Positions 1 through 8,509 of a stretch of 64,000 nt of DNA are shown here, in pieces (the stretch's first letter is position 1; every line of letters begins with the position of its first letter). The notes below the pieces were generated by a model. The model worked only from the letters and a program-made list of their open reading frames with translations, was not told the origin of the DNA and did not search any database. Origin of the DNA: Leptospira levettii (lineage in GTDB: Bacteria; Spirochaetota; Leptospiria; Leptospirales; Leptospiraceae); NCBI RefSeq assembly GCF_002812085.1, contig NZ_NPDM01000003.1, forward strand, positions 2,501 to 66,500. Reading direction: 5' to 3'. The position numbers and the translations under genes were made by a program.

Positions 1-2
1 AA

Positions 3-119
3 ATTCTGTTACTTTTGAGGCCTAAAGTTGTTTTTTATTCGTGTGATGAGAACGTGAGGCGAATCGAGACAGTTCGTTCAGAACATGATTCACCTTATCA
101 ATGTGCAAATCATTGTTAG
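3..119 (+). CDS. possible C-terminal end of a gene entering from the left edge
   Basis: A frame open from base 3 to a TAG at 117-119 gives 38 residues with no start in the window. It includes the stretches RPKVVFYSCDEN and SPYQCANHC. The residue mix is protein-like but short, and I do not recognise a family. It is followed by about 130 bases of AT-rich spacer before the next gene. It could equally be a chance open frame. Confidence 0.25.
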   Translation: MLLLLRPKVVFYSCDENVRRIETVRSEHDSPYQCANHC

Positions 120-247
120 TTTTGACCCTTTGTTTCTAAGTTAGTTTCGAATATTGGAATCACTCTGGAAGAAATTCAGATACTTAATTTATTTTCTTTA
201 CATGATTTAGATAATAACCCCATATAACGAAATTAAGGAGAACAAAA

Positions 248-517
248 ATGAAAAAAATATTTCTATTTGGAATACTCGTTTTACTGTCAAATTGTGTGAC
301 TGCTGGAAAAGTAGGTTACTTAGTACCAGCAGAAAATGATTCAGCAGAATTATCGGATACAGTGTTAGGTGAAAAATGTGGAACGATAATCATCGGGATT
401 TATGACGATGTTTTTGCAGATGCAAAAGCAAAAGGGAATGTCAAAAATCAGAATGTTGGTTTAAAGTGGGAATCAGGATTTACTTCCGCTTGCGCACAAC
501 TTAGAAAGCTTAAATAA
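248..517 (+). CDS. small TRL-like lipoprotein
   Basis: An 89-residue secreted protein. The N-terminus has two lysines, a hydrophobic stretch and a lipobox-like LLSNC, so the mature protein should be lipid-anchored at about Cys16. The mature part has the pattern seen in TRL-type small lipoproteins: a glycine-rich start, a GEKCGTIIIG segment and a conserved second Cys. A strong AAGGAG ribosome site lies 6-7 bases before the ATG. It is followed 15 bases later by a second protein of similar design (533-874), so the two are probably co-transcribed and perhaps paralogous. Function is unknown; an envelope role is inferred only from the lipid anchor. Confidence 0.7.
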   Translation: MKKIFLFGILVLLSNCVTAGKVGYLVPAENDSAELSDTVLGEKCGTIIIGIYDDVFADAKAKGNVKNQNVGLKWESGFTSACAQLRKLK

Positions 518-532
518 TAGGTAAGGAAAAAT

Positions 533-874
533 ATGAATATGAAATGGTTATCTATCTTAGCAGTCGCTTTTGTTGTTAATTGTTCCTATAAAGTTGGAAA
601 TTTTAAAGAAGTATCTTTAGAAGCTCCATCAAATCTAGAAGTTGTTGGAACAGGTACAGTAGAAGGTCGTGAATGTGGTTTTTCACTTTTTAATAATACT
701 TGGTACAATCAAAATATTGCAGCAGCAGCGCGTGATGCTTTGAGTTATGCTCCGGGTGCTACTGGTTTGAAAGACGTAACAATCAAGGGAAAACATGGAG
801 TTTTTCTTTTCTTGAATTGTGTTTATGTAGAAGGAACTCCCGTTGTTGAAAAAGCAGCTGGAAAGAAAAAGTAA
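533..874 (+). CDS. TRL-like lipoprotein, second of a tandem pair
   Basis: A 113-residue predicted lipoprotein with a signal peptide ending FVVNC (Cys at about 17). The mature region contains GTGTVEGRECGF, then an alanine-rich segment (AAAARDALSYAPG) and a second conserved Cys near the C-terminus (FLNCVYVEG). It resembles the preceding gene in length, anchor and the G-x-x-C-G element, though it is clearly diverged. AGGA lies just upstream of the ATG; a second in-frame ATG two codons later is also possible. The gene ends in a lysine-rich tail and is followed by a terminator hairpin. Function is unknown. Confidence 0.7.
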   Translation: MNMKWLSILAVAFVVNCSYKVGNFKEVSLEAPSNLEVVGTGTVEGRECGFSLFNNTWYNQNIAAAARDALSYAPGATGLKDVTIKGKHGVFLFLNCVYVEGTPVVEKAAGKKK

Positions 875-1168
875 ATTAACTTCTTTTGCATAGGGAATTT
901 TCCCTATGTGAATTTCCTTTTTAAATACTTGGCAAATTTTTTTTCTTTTATTTATATCTCTACCTTTTCAAAACCCTCTGTATTGTAGTGTTTCCACAAT
1001 AATCTTTTTTTAATCAATTGAGAAATTCGAAAACTAATTACTCTATGTTTTACTTGAAGTGGAAAGGGGATCCTCTTTCCATTGCATAGAATAGAGGATA
1101 CAGTTTGTCTCAGTTCATTATTTTGGATTTGATTCCAATAATAAATTTATGTAAGGGAATTGATAGAT
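875..1168. other. intergenic spacer with a second hairpin
   Basis: Besides the terminator at 889-922 this spacer holds an inverted repeat TGGAAAG/CTTTCCA at 1060-1066 and 1075-1081, roughly 90 bases upstream of the DUF2461 gene. It has no T-run, so it may be a regulatory structure or chance. No coding potential was seen. Confidence 0.4.
889..922 (+). terminator. rho-independent terminator after the lipoprotein pair
   Basis: An inverted repeat CATAGGGAA/TTCCCTATG (889-897 and 900-908) folds into a tight hairpin and is followed by CCTTTTT. It lies 15 bases after the stop of the second lipoprotein gene. Confidence 0.7.
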
Positions 1169-1837
1169 ATGAAATTAAGTATTGAAGTTATTCAATTTTT
1201 ATCGGATCTTAAAAAAAATAATAAGAGAGATTGGTTTTTAGAGAATAAATCTAGATTTGACGAGATACAAAAAGAATTATTATCCTATACTGGTGCCTTA
1301 TTATCTGGGATAGAAAAATTTGATAGTTCTGTGAAAGGTATAGATCCAAAATCTTGTATCTTTCGAATTTATAAAGATGTACGTTTTTCCAAAGATAAAA
1401 GTCCTTATAAAACTCACTTTGGGATTTTTATGAGAGGTGGGAATCGAAAGATAGATGGAACTGGGTATTATCTCCATATAGAACCTGATGGTTCTTTGTT
1501 AGGCGGAGGTTGTTACCAACCCGATGCACAATCATTATATAAAATTCGAGATCGAATTGCTAACGATTCAAAAGGATTTCTAAAAATTATAAATGATGCG
1601 AAATTTTATGATACATTTGGAAAAGAATTTTATGCAGAGAAGGTAAAAACGGTTCCAAGAGGTTTTGCCAAAGATCATCCTATGATTGAGACCCTAAAGT
1701 ATAAGGGGTTTGCAGTGGCAAAAAATTTAAAGAATGGAGATTTAACTTCTAAACTGAGCAGTGAGGATCTTGTAAAATTGTTTCGGTTTGTGTATCCACT
1801 GAATCAATTTTTGGACCAAGCTATGAATCGAAAATAA
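1169..1837 (+). CDS. DUF2461 family protein
   Basis: A 222-residue soluble protein of the DUF2461/TIGR02453 family. Family marks include FLSDLKKNNKRDWFLENK near the start, FRIYKDVRFSKDKSPYKTHF around residues 70-90, and the LHIEPDGSLLGGG and RDRIAND segments in the middle. No signal peptide or membrane segment is visible. An in-frame TTG at 1160 lies too close to the GTAAGGGA ribosome site (1151-1158), so the ATG at 1169 is preferred. The length is normal for the family. The molecular function of the family is not established. It stands as a single gene with its own terminator. Confidence 0.85.
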   Translation: MKLSIEVIQFLSDLKKNNKRDWFLENKSRFDEIQKELLSYTGALLSGIEKFDSSVKGIDPKSCIFRIYKDVRFSKDKSPYKTHFGIFMRGGNRKIDGTGYYLHIEPDGSLLGGGCYQPDAQSLYKIRDRIANDSKGFLKIINDAKFYDTFGKEFYAEKVKTVPRGFAKDHPMIETLKYKGFAVAKNLKNGDLTSKLSSEDLVKLFRFVYPLNQFLDQAMNRK

Positions 1838-1838
1838 A

Positions 1839-1889
1839 GGATCAAGGTGCTCATTAATGAGCATGAGGCACTATGATCCACGTTTTTTT
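1839..1889 (+). terminator. terminator after the DUF2461 gene
   Basis: GGATCA (1839-1844) pairs with TGATCC (1874-1879). Inside is a perfect 16-base palindrome TGCTCATTAATGAGCA (1848-1863), and a run of seven T follows at 1883-1889. Confidence 0.7.
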
Positions 1890-1919
1890 GCAAAGAAAAT
1901 TATTGAGTCTGATGGATGA

Positions 1920-2303
1920 TTATTTTGACGATTTAGAAACTAAATAGGAAACGAAGATAATCACCAATAAAGAGTCAAAAACCAAAGCGGGACTTGATTT
2001 CGCTAAATAAGCTTGTCCATAAACTAAATTTAAAAGTATAAAAATACTTTTACTAATAGAAGCAACAACTAGAACTAAATTACGATTTGGTTCATGATAT
2101 GCTCCATACACTAACATACCACCTACGATGGCAATAAGTGCTCCCCAATTGCGAACGATGATGTTTGCTAAATTTCCATCCATTGTTTCTCCAAAAGTCA
2201 ATGTTAGACCCAGGTTAGGATGTAATGCAGATAAAATCATTGAACATGTGATGAGTCCAGAGACTAACATGATCCATTTGATATTTGAAAAAATCAATTT
2301 CAT
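1920..2303 (-). CDS. small four-helix membrane protein, DUF4345-like
   Basis: A 127-residue protein with four likely transmembrane helices (about residues 10-28, 48-66, 74-92 and 105-122). There is a conserved-looking NWGALIAIVGG segment at the start of helix 2. Helix count, length and the pattern around helix 2 resemble small DUF4345-type inner-membrane proteins, but the assignment is tentative. It is transcribed alone, convergent with the DUF2461 gene. Function is unknown. Confidence 0.65.
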   Translation of the reverse strand: MKLIFSNIKWIMLVSGLITCSMILSALHPNLGLTLTFGETMDGNLANIIVRNWGALIAIVGGMLVYGAYHEPNRNLVLVVASISKSIFILLNLVYGQAYLAKSSPALVFDSLLVIIFVSYLVSKSSK

Positions 2304-2510
2304 TAGAAATACCTCGGACCAAAGAGAGCATACTTATTTTATTTAGCGAGAATATTTTTTGCGAAACCTAAGAAGATTTTTTATTAAAATGAACTTTGGA
2401 AAAATTCGTTCTCAAATGGATCAGAAAAAGTAAGTATCTTTAATCCACCAATTTAAAGTTAGATTGTCTTATGAATTCACTATGGGTGAATCGATCAATT
2501 TAATTGAGTG

Positions 2511-3422
2511 CTATCGACTTCCTTTTTTATATGTTTTTAAATATAGAACGATTTCATTGGTTTTGGGATCATCATAGTATTGGTTGATAAAATCGAAAAT
2601 TGATTGTCCTTCTTTATCTTTGGAATGGACGTTTGCACCATTTTTGATTAGGATTTTGACTAAATTTAAATTCTGAGATCTTCTTTCAATGAGTAAACGA
2701 AGGATTGATCTGCCTGAACTATCTTCGGCGTTCACATCCGCTTTTTTCTTCATCATGTAGGAAACAATTTCTAGATTTGGATTTTCAATTAATGTTAAAT
2801 ACATGAGGGCTGAGTAGTGGTTTTTATCAATTGCATTGATATTTACTCCTTGTTCTACAAAGAGTCGAATGAGTTTAAAATTGTTAGGATTAAGATTTGT
2901 TGTGAGAGTTAAGGTCGTAGGTCCACTCCCATCAAAATTTGGCTTTAATCCATAATCTAACATAAGTTTGATTAAATCATATTGATTGTTTTTGATGGCA
3001 GGATGGATTAAGTGGCGTCCATGAATATTAAAAACATTTACATTTGCTTTATTTTGAATTAAATAACGTGCGATATTCACTCGGTTTCTATCGAGAGCAT
3101 AGAATAGAGCAGTTTCCCCGTTTTTGTCCTTTGCTTCTAGGTTGGCACCTGCAGTAACAATTTTTTTTATTTTATCTAGATCGGATTGTATGACTGCTTT
3201 GTGTAATTCAGGTAAACTTTGGAATTCGCGGAAGTTGTCGATTTGGTTTTCAATACTATGGTAACCTTTCTTAACTGCGTCGATGACAAGAACAGGAGAA
3301 AGGATGATATAATGATACCATTCTAATTTAACCATATCTTTGCTTTGGCAAAAAATTGAATTGGGTAGGAAACAAAAGAGTAGAATTGCCAATCCGATTT
3401 GAAAATTTTTAAATGGTAACAT
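2511..3422 (-). CDS. secreted ankyrin-repeat protein
   Basis: 303 residues. An N-terminal signal peptide (hydrophobic core LAILLFCFLPNSIFC) is followed by a short linker and then about six ankyrin repeats from residue 75 to 290. Repeats are recognised by G-x-T/S-x-L-x-x-A-type turns, such as KDKNGETALFYALDR and DKNHYSALMYLTLIEN, with ADVNAEDSSGRS later. Ankyrin repeats form protein-binding scaffolds, and the signal peptide places this one outside the cytoplasm. The cysteine at the end of the signal peptide could be a lipidation site. The partner is unknown. It is followed on the same strand by a DUF3592 gene's end only 52 bases upstream, so the two may be co-transcribed. Confidence 0.8.
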   Translation of the reverse strand: MLPFKNFQIGLAILLFCFLPNSIFCQSKDMVKLEWYHYIILSPVLVIDAVKKGYHSIENQIDNFREFQSLPELHKAVIQSDLDKIKKIVTAGANLEAKDKNGETALFYALDRNRVNIARYLIQNKANVNVFNIHGRHLIHPAIKNNQYDLIKLMLDYGLKPNFDGSGPTTLTLTTNLNPNNFKLIRLFVEQGVNINAIDKNHYSALMYLTLIENPNLEIVSYMMKKKADVNAEDSSGRSILRLLIERRSQNLNLVKILIKNGANVHSKDKEGQSIFDFINQYYDDPKTNEIVLYLKTYKKGSR

Positions 3423-3474
3423 TTTTGAAAGTATCAGATCCTTAAAATCGATGCAAATGGGTTTCTGGATTGAA

Positions 3475-3939
3475 TCAATTTACAATCGTATCTTTTATTT
3501 TGGAAAGGATTTTGGCAAAAAAATTTCCTATTAAAAACAAGACAATGCTAAAGAGTAAATTCCTTAAAGGCTCATACCATAATTCGTAAAAAGAATTGAT
3601 AATGGCATAATCTGGGTTGTCTGCAGAGAGATATAAAGGAACTGGTTGTCCGATTTGGTAATGATTGCCCACTTCCCCTAAAATTTTGCCATGAAATTCA
3701 TATATTTCTCCATTCACTTGGTATTTGATAATTGGTCTTAGGATGTAGTGGGTCGAACCGTAACGTTTGTTACCTGTTTGTGTAGAATAATCTGTTTCTT
3801 TGTAAGATGATATAACTTTACCAAATATTTTGGTTCCAGTTTGAATGGTGATGATTTTGCCTAAACTAACATAAAGCGAAGTAAAGAAGAGATACAGAGC
3901 AAACAACTGCACTAAGCGCGATAGGATTTTTATTTTCAT
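3475..3939 (-). CDS. DUF3592 domain membrane protein
   Basis: 154 residues with one transmembrane helix near the N-terminus (about 10-30) and a second near the C-terminus (about 128-145). Between them is an extracytoplasmic beta-rich domain. The segments IIKYQVNGEIYEFHGKI, GNHYQIGQPVPLYLSADN and PDYAIINS match the DUF3592 pattern, in which a small beta-domain is held between two membrane helices. The function of the family is unknown. It lies directly upstream of the ankyrin-repeat gene on the same strand. Confidence 0.75.
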   Translation of the reverse strand: MKIKILSRLVQLFALYLFFTSLYVSLGKIITIQTGTKIFGKVISSYKETDYSTQTGNKRYGSTHYILRPIIKYQVNGEIYEFHGKILGEVGNHYQIGQPVPLYLSADNPDYAIINSFYELWYEPLRNLLFSIVLFLIGNFFAKILSKIKDTIVN

Positions 3940-4011
3940 ACAAGAGACTCATCAGAATGGATACAATTACCCCTTTCAATCAAAAAAACAATCTTCAGCA
4001 TACAAAAATAC

Positions 4012-4953
4012 TTGAGACTATTTACTACAGATCTTAGGATTATGATTGTGCCCATAGTCATTTTATGTTTCTTCTTTTTTTCTTGTTCTGAAACCATATC
4101 GGAAAATCGGTATCTACCAGAATCCTTACCTTCTGAAGAGTTGATTAAGGAAACACTTTCTTCAGAAATTCATTTAAACCAATTGAATGAGAAAGCGAAG
4201 AGCCTTGAATATACATTACAAGAATGGAAGGAGACTGAGAAAAAACTTGTTTCTGAAATGGACATCAATCGTTATTGGGGTTCGGAGAAAAAACAGTTAC
4301 GAAGTTCGATACAGGATACAGATGCAATTGATCGCTTGCGCGAAATGATTCGTATCCGCATTGTTTGGAGTCGTATCTTTCAAAAAACGAATATAAGTAT
4401 AAAACAAAAACCTTTTGACCAATCAAGAGCAAGTTTACTTTCCAAAATAAATCTTTCATTCTCACCTCAATTTGGCCAACCCAATTCAAAATGGGTGATT
4501 ATCGAGTGGAGCGATTATTTATGTAGTTTTTGTAAAGAAACCTTCCCTCATACGAAAAAACTTCTAACAAAATACAAAAATCAAATTCATTATATCCATA
4601 AAGATTTTCCATTGGATGGTGATACAGACCAAAGTTTAGCACCACTCGTTGTGTCACGTTGTTTGTGGGAAAATGATCCAGTTCATTTTACAGAACATAT
4701 GCAAAACCTTTATGCCAATGCAAAAACGATGATCAAGTCTGAAGTTCCAATACCCAACCAATCGAGTATTTGGTCTGAATGTGATTCACGAAGAGAAACA
4801 AAAAAATACCTAGACCTAGTCAAAAAGGACTTGGAAGAAGCAAAAAAACTTGGAGTCACTTCAATCCCTACATTTTGGGTGAATGGTAAATGGGTTGTTG
4901 GTGCATTAAACCAAGATACTTGGGAAAGGGTTCTAAAAGATACGTCCCCATAA
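4012..4953 (+). CDS. DsbA-like thioredoxin-fold lipoprotein
   Basis: A 313-residue predicted lipoprotein. The C-terminal half (about 150-305) is a DsbA/Thioredoxin_4-type domain with the redox motif CSFC in SDYLCSFCKETFPH and the cis-proline loop TSIPTFWVNGKW. The N-terminal 130 residues are charged and helical (EKAKSLEYTLQEWKETEKK). The domain order is like the BdbD/Com1 type, so it may make or reshuffle disulphides in the periplasm. Two starts are possible: TTG at 4012 gives a proper positively charged n-region before the hydrophobic FFFFSC lipobox, while ATG at 4042 has AGGA only two bases away and no positive charge. I kept the TTG. Confidence 0.8.
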   Translation: MRLFTTDLRIMIVPIVILCFFFFSCSETISENRYLPESLPSEELIKETLSSEIHLNQLNEKAKSLEYTLQEWKETEKKLVSEMDINRYWGSEKKQLRSSIQDTDAIDRLREMIRIRIVWSRIFQKTNISIKQKPFDQSRASLLSKINLSFSPQFGQPNSKWVIIEWSDYLCSFCKETFPHTKKLLTKYKNQIHYIHKDFPLDGDTDQSLAPLVVSRCLWENDPVHFTEHMQNLYANAKTMIKSEVPIPNQSSIWSECDSRRETKKYLDLVKKDLEEAKKLGVTSIPTFWVNGKWVVGALNQDTWERVLKDTSP

Positions 4954-5017
4954 AAAATTTCTTGCCTTTTTTCCGTACAATGGGTTCTTTTAAATCCACA
5001 TTTTCAAAGGACCAATA

Positions 5018-6490
5018 ATGAAACTCAAATCCAGTCTATTTTTTGTTTTGATTCTAATGGTGACATTCGCTGTCAATTGTGGGAAAAAACTCCATTTTTC
5101 AATGGTGACATCCACATCTATGGAGAATGGTCTCCCCTTTTTGGTGTTAGATGGCAAAGAATGGAAGGCTGAGCCAGGTGCAGAATTTGTTAAATTGCAT
5201 TTTTACGCAGACAATGCATTCCCATTAACGAAAGTATCCATCGAATCTTGTAATGGACAATTTAAAGACCGAGTGGCTGCTTATGTAAACTTTGATGAAG
5301 TGTATGCAAGTACGGACATCGAAAAATCGAACTCGGAAGTTATTTTTGATCCAGTTGTACAAGCAAGATCGGTGACTTTGAATTTTCAAAGAAACCAAAA
5401 TATATGCCTAAAGGCAGTCAAATTTTACGATGATGCCAAAAAAGCATATCGAACTTATACACCAGAAATTGTTTCGGGAACAGTAACTGCATCAGAAACT
5501 GCATCACCTGAGCCAACATATTCTGTAATGAATCTATTTGATTCGAAATATGAAAATGGATATGCATCAGTCAAAGGTGGAGTTGGCGTAACATTTAACT
5601 TTGATTTTGCGGATACAAAAAAGATTTCTGTCATTAAAGTTTGGAATGGTTACCAAAGGTCCGATGTCCATTGTATCAAAAATGGTAGAGTCAAAACATT
5701 TTTATTAACTGGTGACGATGGTTATTCCGCTAAAATCAATGTAGAAGATACAATGGGTAGCCAAGAAATCCAACTGCCTTCAACTTTTAAAGGTAAAAAA
5801 CTAACAATGAAAGTGGAAGAGATTTATCCTGGTTTGACAGAGAAAGGAATTGTGTTATCAGAACTTCGTTTTGGTCATGATGGTGATTGGTTTGCCATGG
5901 ATACTCTTCCAAAATCCAAAGACACTGCTGCAAAGAATTTTGATTCATTTTCAAAATCTTCACTTCGTATGGTTTTGAATCGAGGTTTAACAGGTAGAGA
6001 AGTTTATGCAGTTTCAGGTGATGAAGCAGTTGTCGACCAACCTGCAGGTGCAGAAAACCAAGTAGCGATGGAAGAGAATATGGATCCTCCTACTTCTTCT
6101 GATTGGACAATTCGATTGCGTTCGGATGGGACATTCTTTTTAGAAGGTTCAACAGCTAGGACAAATTATGATGCCGGAGAGGAAAGTTCAAATCGGTTTT
6201 ATGGTTTAGGAAATTATGAAGTGAAAGAGATGAATCCTGGAAAAATCCAACTTCGTATCTTTGGGTTTTTACGAAAACAAACGTTTACAAACTTCTTAGA
6301 TTATGGTGGCGGAGATTGTAACGGGTGTGGAAGGGATTGTAACTTAGTGAAAAATCCCGATCCAAATAATACTGAGAAAATTTTCCAAGAATTTGTTACC
6401 TTACAAGTGAAAGGGAAACAGTTTTATCTAATCAATTCTAAAAAAACAGATAATCTAGATTTCTCAACATTGGAATTAAATTTAGAGTAG
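5018..6490 (+). CDS. lipoprotein with discoidin-like (NADase-type glycan-binding) domain
   Basis: A 490-residue predicted lipoprotein with a signal peptide ending TFAVNC. Residues about 150-290 contain a discoidin-like beta-sandwich pattern: SVMNLFDSKYENGYASVKG, then IKVWNGYQRSDVHCIKNGRVKTF and LSELRFG. That pattern matches the NADase-type glycan-binding domain found in secreted bacterial proteins. The C-terminal part holds a short cysteine-rich segment, CNGCGRDCNLV, of unknown role. It is probably a surface protein that binds carbohydrate or host/environment ligands (inference). AAGGA lies upstream of the ATG. It is followed 13 bases later by another lipoprotein gene, so the two form an operon. 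Confidence 0.7.
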   Translation: MKLKSSLFFVLILMVTFAVNCGKKLHFSMVTSTSMENGLPFLVLDGKEWKAEPGAEFVKLHFYADNAFPLTKVSIESCNGQFKDRVAAYVNFDEVYASTDIEKSNSEVIFDPVVQARSVTLNFQRNQNICLKAVKFYDDAKKAYRTYTPEIVSGTVTASETASPEPTYSVMNLFDSKYENGYASVKGGVGVTFNFDFADTKKISVIKVWNGYQRSDVHCIKNGRVKTFLLTGDDGYSAKINVEDTMGSQEIQLPSTFKGKKLTMKVEEIYPGLTEKGIVLSELRFGHDGDWFAMDTLPKSKDTAAKNFDSFSKSSLRMVLNRGLTGREVYAVSGDEAVVDQPAGAENQVAMEENMDPPTSSDWTIRLRSDGTFFLEGSTARTNYDAGEESSNRFYGLGNYEVKEMNPGKIQLRIFGFLRKQTFTNFLDYGGGDCNGCGRDCNLVKNPDPNNTEKIFQEFVTLQVKGKQFYLINSKKTDNLDFSTLELNLE

Positions 6491-6503
6491 TAAGGATTTC
6501 GGT

Positions 6504-7121
6504 TTGATTAGGATGAAACAACGACTTATACTTTGTTTTGTTTTTGGTTTGATACTTTTGTTTCATTCCTGTGAGGAAAAAGTAGATCCAGCGATTCATG
6601 AACACAACGAAGTTGTTGTTACCAATCCCATCCCATCTAACAAAGTGAAAATTGATGTTAGGTGGGCATACACTTCCTTACCTTTGGAAATGGAAATTAG
6701 AGAACCTGGAGGAGCACAAACTTTAGCACTCTGGACAACTGGTACTGTACAAGATGGAAAACGCGCTCCCTTTGGTGACCCAATTCCGAATGGACAATTG
6801 GTCTTAAAACCCGGTTCAAAAAAACAATTTTTATTGGTGATGAAGAATCCAACAGAAAACCCTGTTTATTTTTTTGCAGCACCACACTCCGCGATGCCAG
6901 TGGAACATAGTTTTGGATTTAAATTCAAATGTTTATGTGTAAACCATGCGTTTTCGATACCACCAAAAGAAACTTGGTACCGAGTCGTTGAAATCCGTCT
7001 TGCACCTGACTTTTTGGGAGATACATTGGTCTTAACTCATAACTTAATTGGCATTACGAAAGAAAGAATGTTACAGTTTGAGAAAAGTGCAAGTAAATCT
7101 CTCCCAAGTGAGATGGATTGA
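6504..7121 (+). CDS. lipoprotein of unknown function
   Basis: A 205-residue predicted lipoprotein whose signal peptide ends LLFHSC. The mature protein is beta-rich, with segments RWAYTSLPLEMEIREPGG and LVLKPGSKKQFLLVMKNPTENPVYFFAAPHS and a CLCVNHAF motif near residue 145. Cys and His in the last motif might bind a metal, but this is speculation. The start is chosen as TTG at 6504 because TAAGGA (6491-6496) is 7 bases before it; the ATG at 6513 is 16 bases away. It is co-directional with the discoidin-like gene and ends 3 bases from the end of the convergent photolyase-like gene. Confidence 0.65.
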   Translation: MIRMKQRLILCFVFGLILLFHSCEEKVDPAIHEHNEVVVTNPIPSNKVKIDVRWAYTSLPLEMEIREPGGAQTLALWTTGTVQDGKRAPFGDPIPNGQLVLKPGSKKQFLLVMKNPTENPVYFFAAPHSAMPVEHSFGFKFKCLCVNHAFSIPPKETWYRVVEIRLAPDFLGDTLVLTHNLIGITKERMLQFEKSASKSLPSEMD

Positions 7122-7124
7122 TTT

Positions 7125-8342
7125 TTAAAACAAATTTGGTTGGTTCGGTAAATTTTTACGATCCCAAATTTTTTCACATTTTTTCCAATAGGCAAAAAAG
7201 GAAGGATAGTATCCTGTAACTTCAGAAAAAATCCAATCTCTTTCCTCTTCTTTACCGATATATTCTTTGTTAGTTGGGTGTTCTTTCCAATAGATTTCCG
7301 GCCGTTTTGAATTTAATTGGCGTAGTAGATCCTCCCATTCACCCCAAAAAAATTGGATTTTTGGTATATTCTTTGCGAGAGCAAATACAAAATCCATAGT
7401 TTTGGGAGACGAAGGAAACTTTCTAAAAAAATGAGGGCGTAACATAAAAATACGATTTGCTAGAATGTCTTTTTTCCAATTCGGATCAAGATTGTAAAAA
7501 TCATATATTAACACTGGTAACGAAGGATCCAAATCCAAAGGGAAGTTTGGATTTGAGTTGGAATATATGTGTTCATCTGGATTTGGGTTCCAAATTTTTG
7601 ATTCGATCCAATTTTCAGTTTCTCGGTAAACAGACGTTAAGTCCCAATCAAATAATTCCTCCAGTTCTTTGGGATAAATATTGAATTCAAGGATTTCTTC
7701 ATAACTACGATCTAAATAAGTAACATGGTCATTCGTTTTTAGGTATTTGTTGATGTTTTCTTGGTTGGCTACATATTTTTTTGAACTAAATGAACCAGAA
7801 ACCCACTGCCAACTACAAGTGTTACTTGCTACATCTGCATCTAACAAATGATAATACATCCATTCTGAAGGTTTTTTCCAGTAGGCACCACCAATATTAC
7901 ACACAAGTGAGGCAATATACATTCTTACATGATTGTGAAGATAACCAGTTTCGTAAAAATCGTTTAACTCTCTGTTAATCCCTGGGATTCCAGTTTGAAC
8001 ATGATCTCTTAAAATTGATTTCGGAATTTTGTAGTGCCTTATTCCTGGTTGTGTTTGTTTTAAATCTTGAAATAAGTGTTCTCCTTTATTTCGCCAAACT
8101 TGCTGAAAATAATCGCGCCAGGCTAATTCTTGAACAAATTTTGTAATTTGATATGGTTTGTATTCCAAGGAAGATACATGTTCGAAGATCTGTTTGGTGG
8201 AGATATATCCTCTCGCAATGTAAGGTGATAATAATGAAACTTCTCCATCAATATAGTTTCTTGAACTACCATACTTGACTGGATCGATTGATTGGATTCT
8301 TTTTTGAATGGAAATTGGATCTGTTGGAAAGGAAACTTTCAA
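7125..8342 (-). CDS. photolyase/cryptochrome-like FAD-binding protein
   Basis: 405 residues. Residues about 1-240 match the C-terminal, FAD-binding helical domain of DNA photolyases and cryptochromes: TKFVQELAWRDYFQQVW, TGYLHNHVRMYIAS, WMYYHLLDADVASNTCSWQW and SSKKYVANQENINKY. The usual N-terminal antenna domain is absent. The FAD domain starts at once and is followed by about 150 residues (255-405) that include ANRIFMLRPHFFRKFPSSPK and a tail GYYPSFFAYWKKCEK. The order is therefore inverted compared with ordinary photolyases (about 450-500 residues). It could repair UV lesions or act as a blue-light flavoprotein; sequence alone does not decide. It is a monocistron, convergent with the lipoprotein gene. 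Confidence 0.8.
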   Translation of the reverse strand: MKVSFPTDPISIQKRIQSIDPVKYGSSRNYIDGEVSLLSPYIARGYISTKQIFEHVSSLEYKPYQITKFVQELAWRDYFQQVWRNKGEHLFQDLKQTQPGIRHYKIPKSILRDHVQTGIPGINRELNDFYETGYLHNHVRMYIASLVCNIGGAYWKKPSEWMYYHLLDADVASNTCSWQWVSGSFSSKKYVANQENINKYLKTNDHVTYLDRSYEEILEFNIYPKELEELFDWDLTSVYRETENWIESKIWNPNPDEHIYSNSNPNFPLDLDPSLPVLIYDFYNLDPNWKKDILANRIFMLRPHFFRKFPSSPKTMDFVFALAKNIPKIQFFWGEWEDLLRQLNSKRPEIYWKEHPTNKEYIGKEEERDWIFSEVTGYYPSFFAYWKKCEKIWDRKNLPNQPNLF

Positions 8343-8509
8343 AAGGTTACTGGATTCCCGAAATTCAATCAGAGATACGAATATTGTTTAGACAGAGCTA
8401 ACAAATTGGATTTCAAAATTTATTGACAAAAAAGAAAAAAAACACAAGATCAACTTTTGCAATCTCCGTCTCATTTGCAAAAAATCATCGGAATAAAAAA
8501 GGGAATCAA

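Noticed and set aside
1060..1081. Terminator at 1060-1081
   Set aside because: The stem is good, but no T-run follows on either strand and no gene ends just before it.
8423..8509. Longer N-terminus for the GyrI-like protein
   Set aside because: No ribosome site upstream, and the added residues are polar and basic with no family match; the ATG at 8510 has a good site and starts just before the membrane helix.
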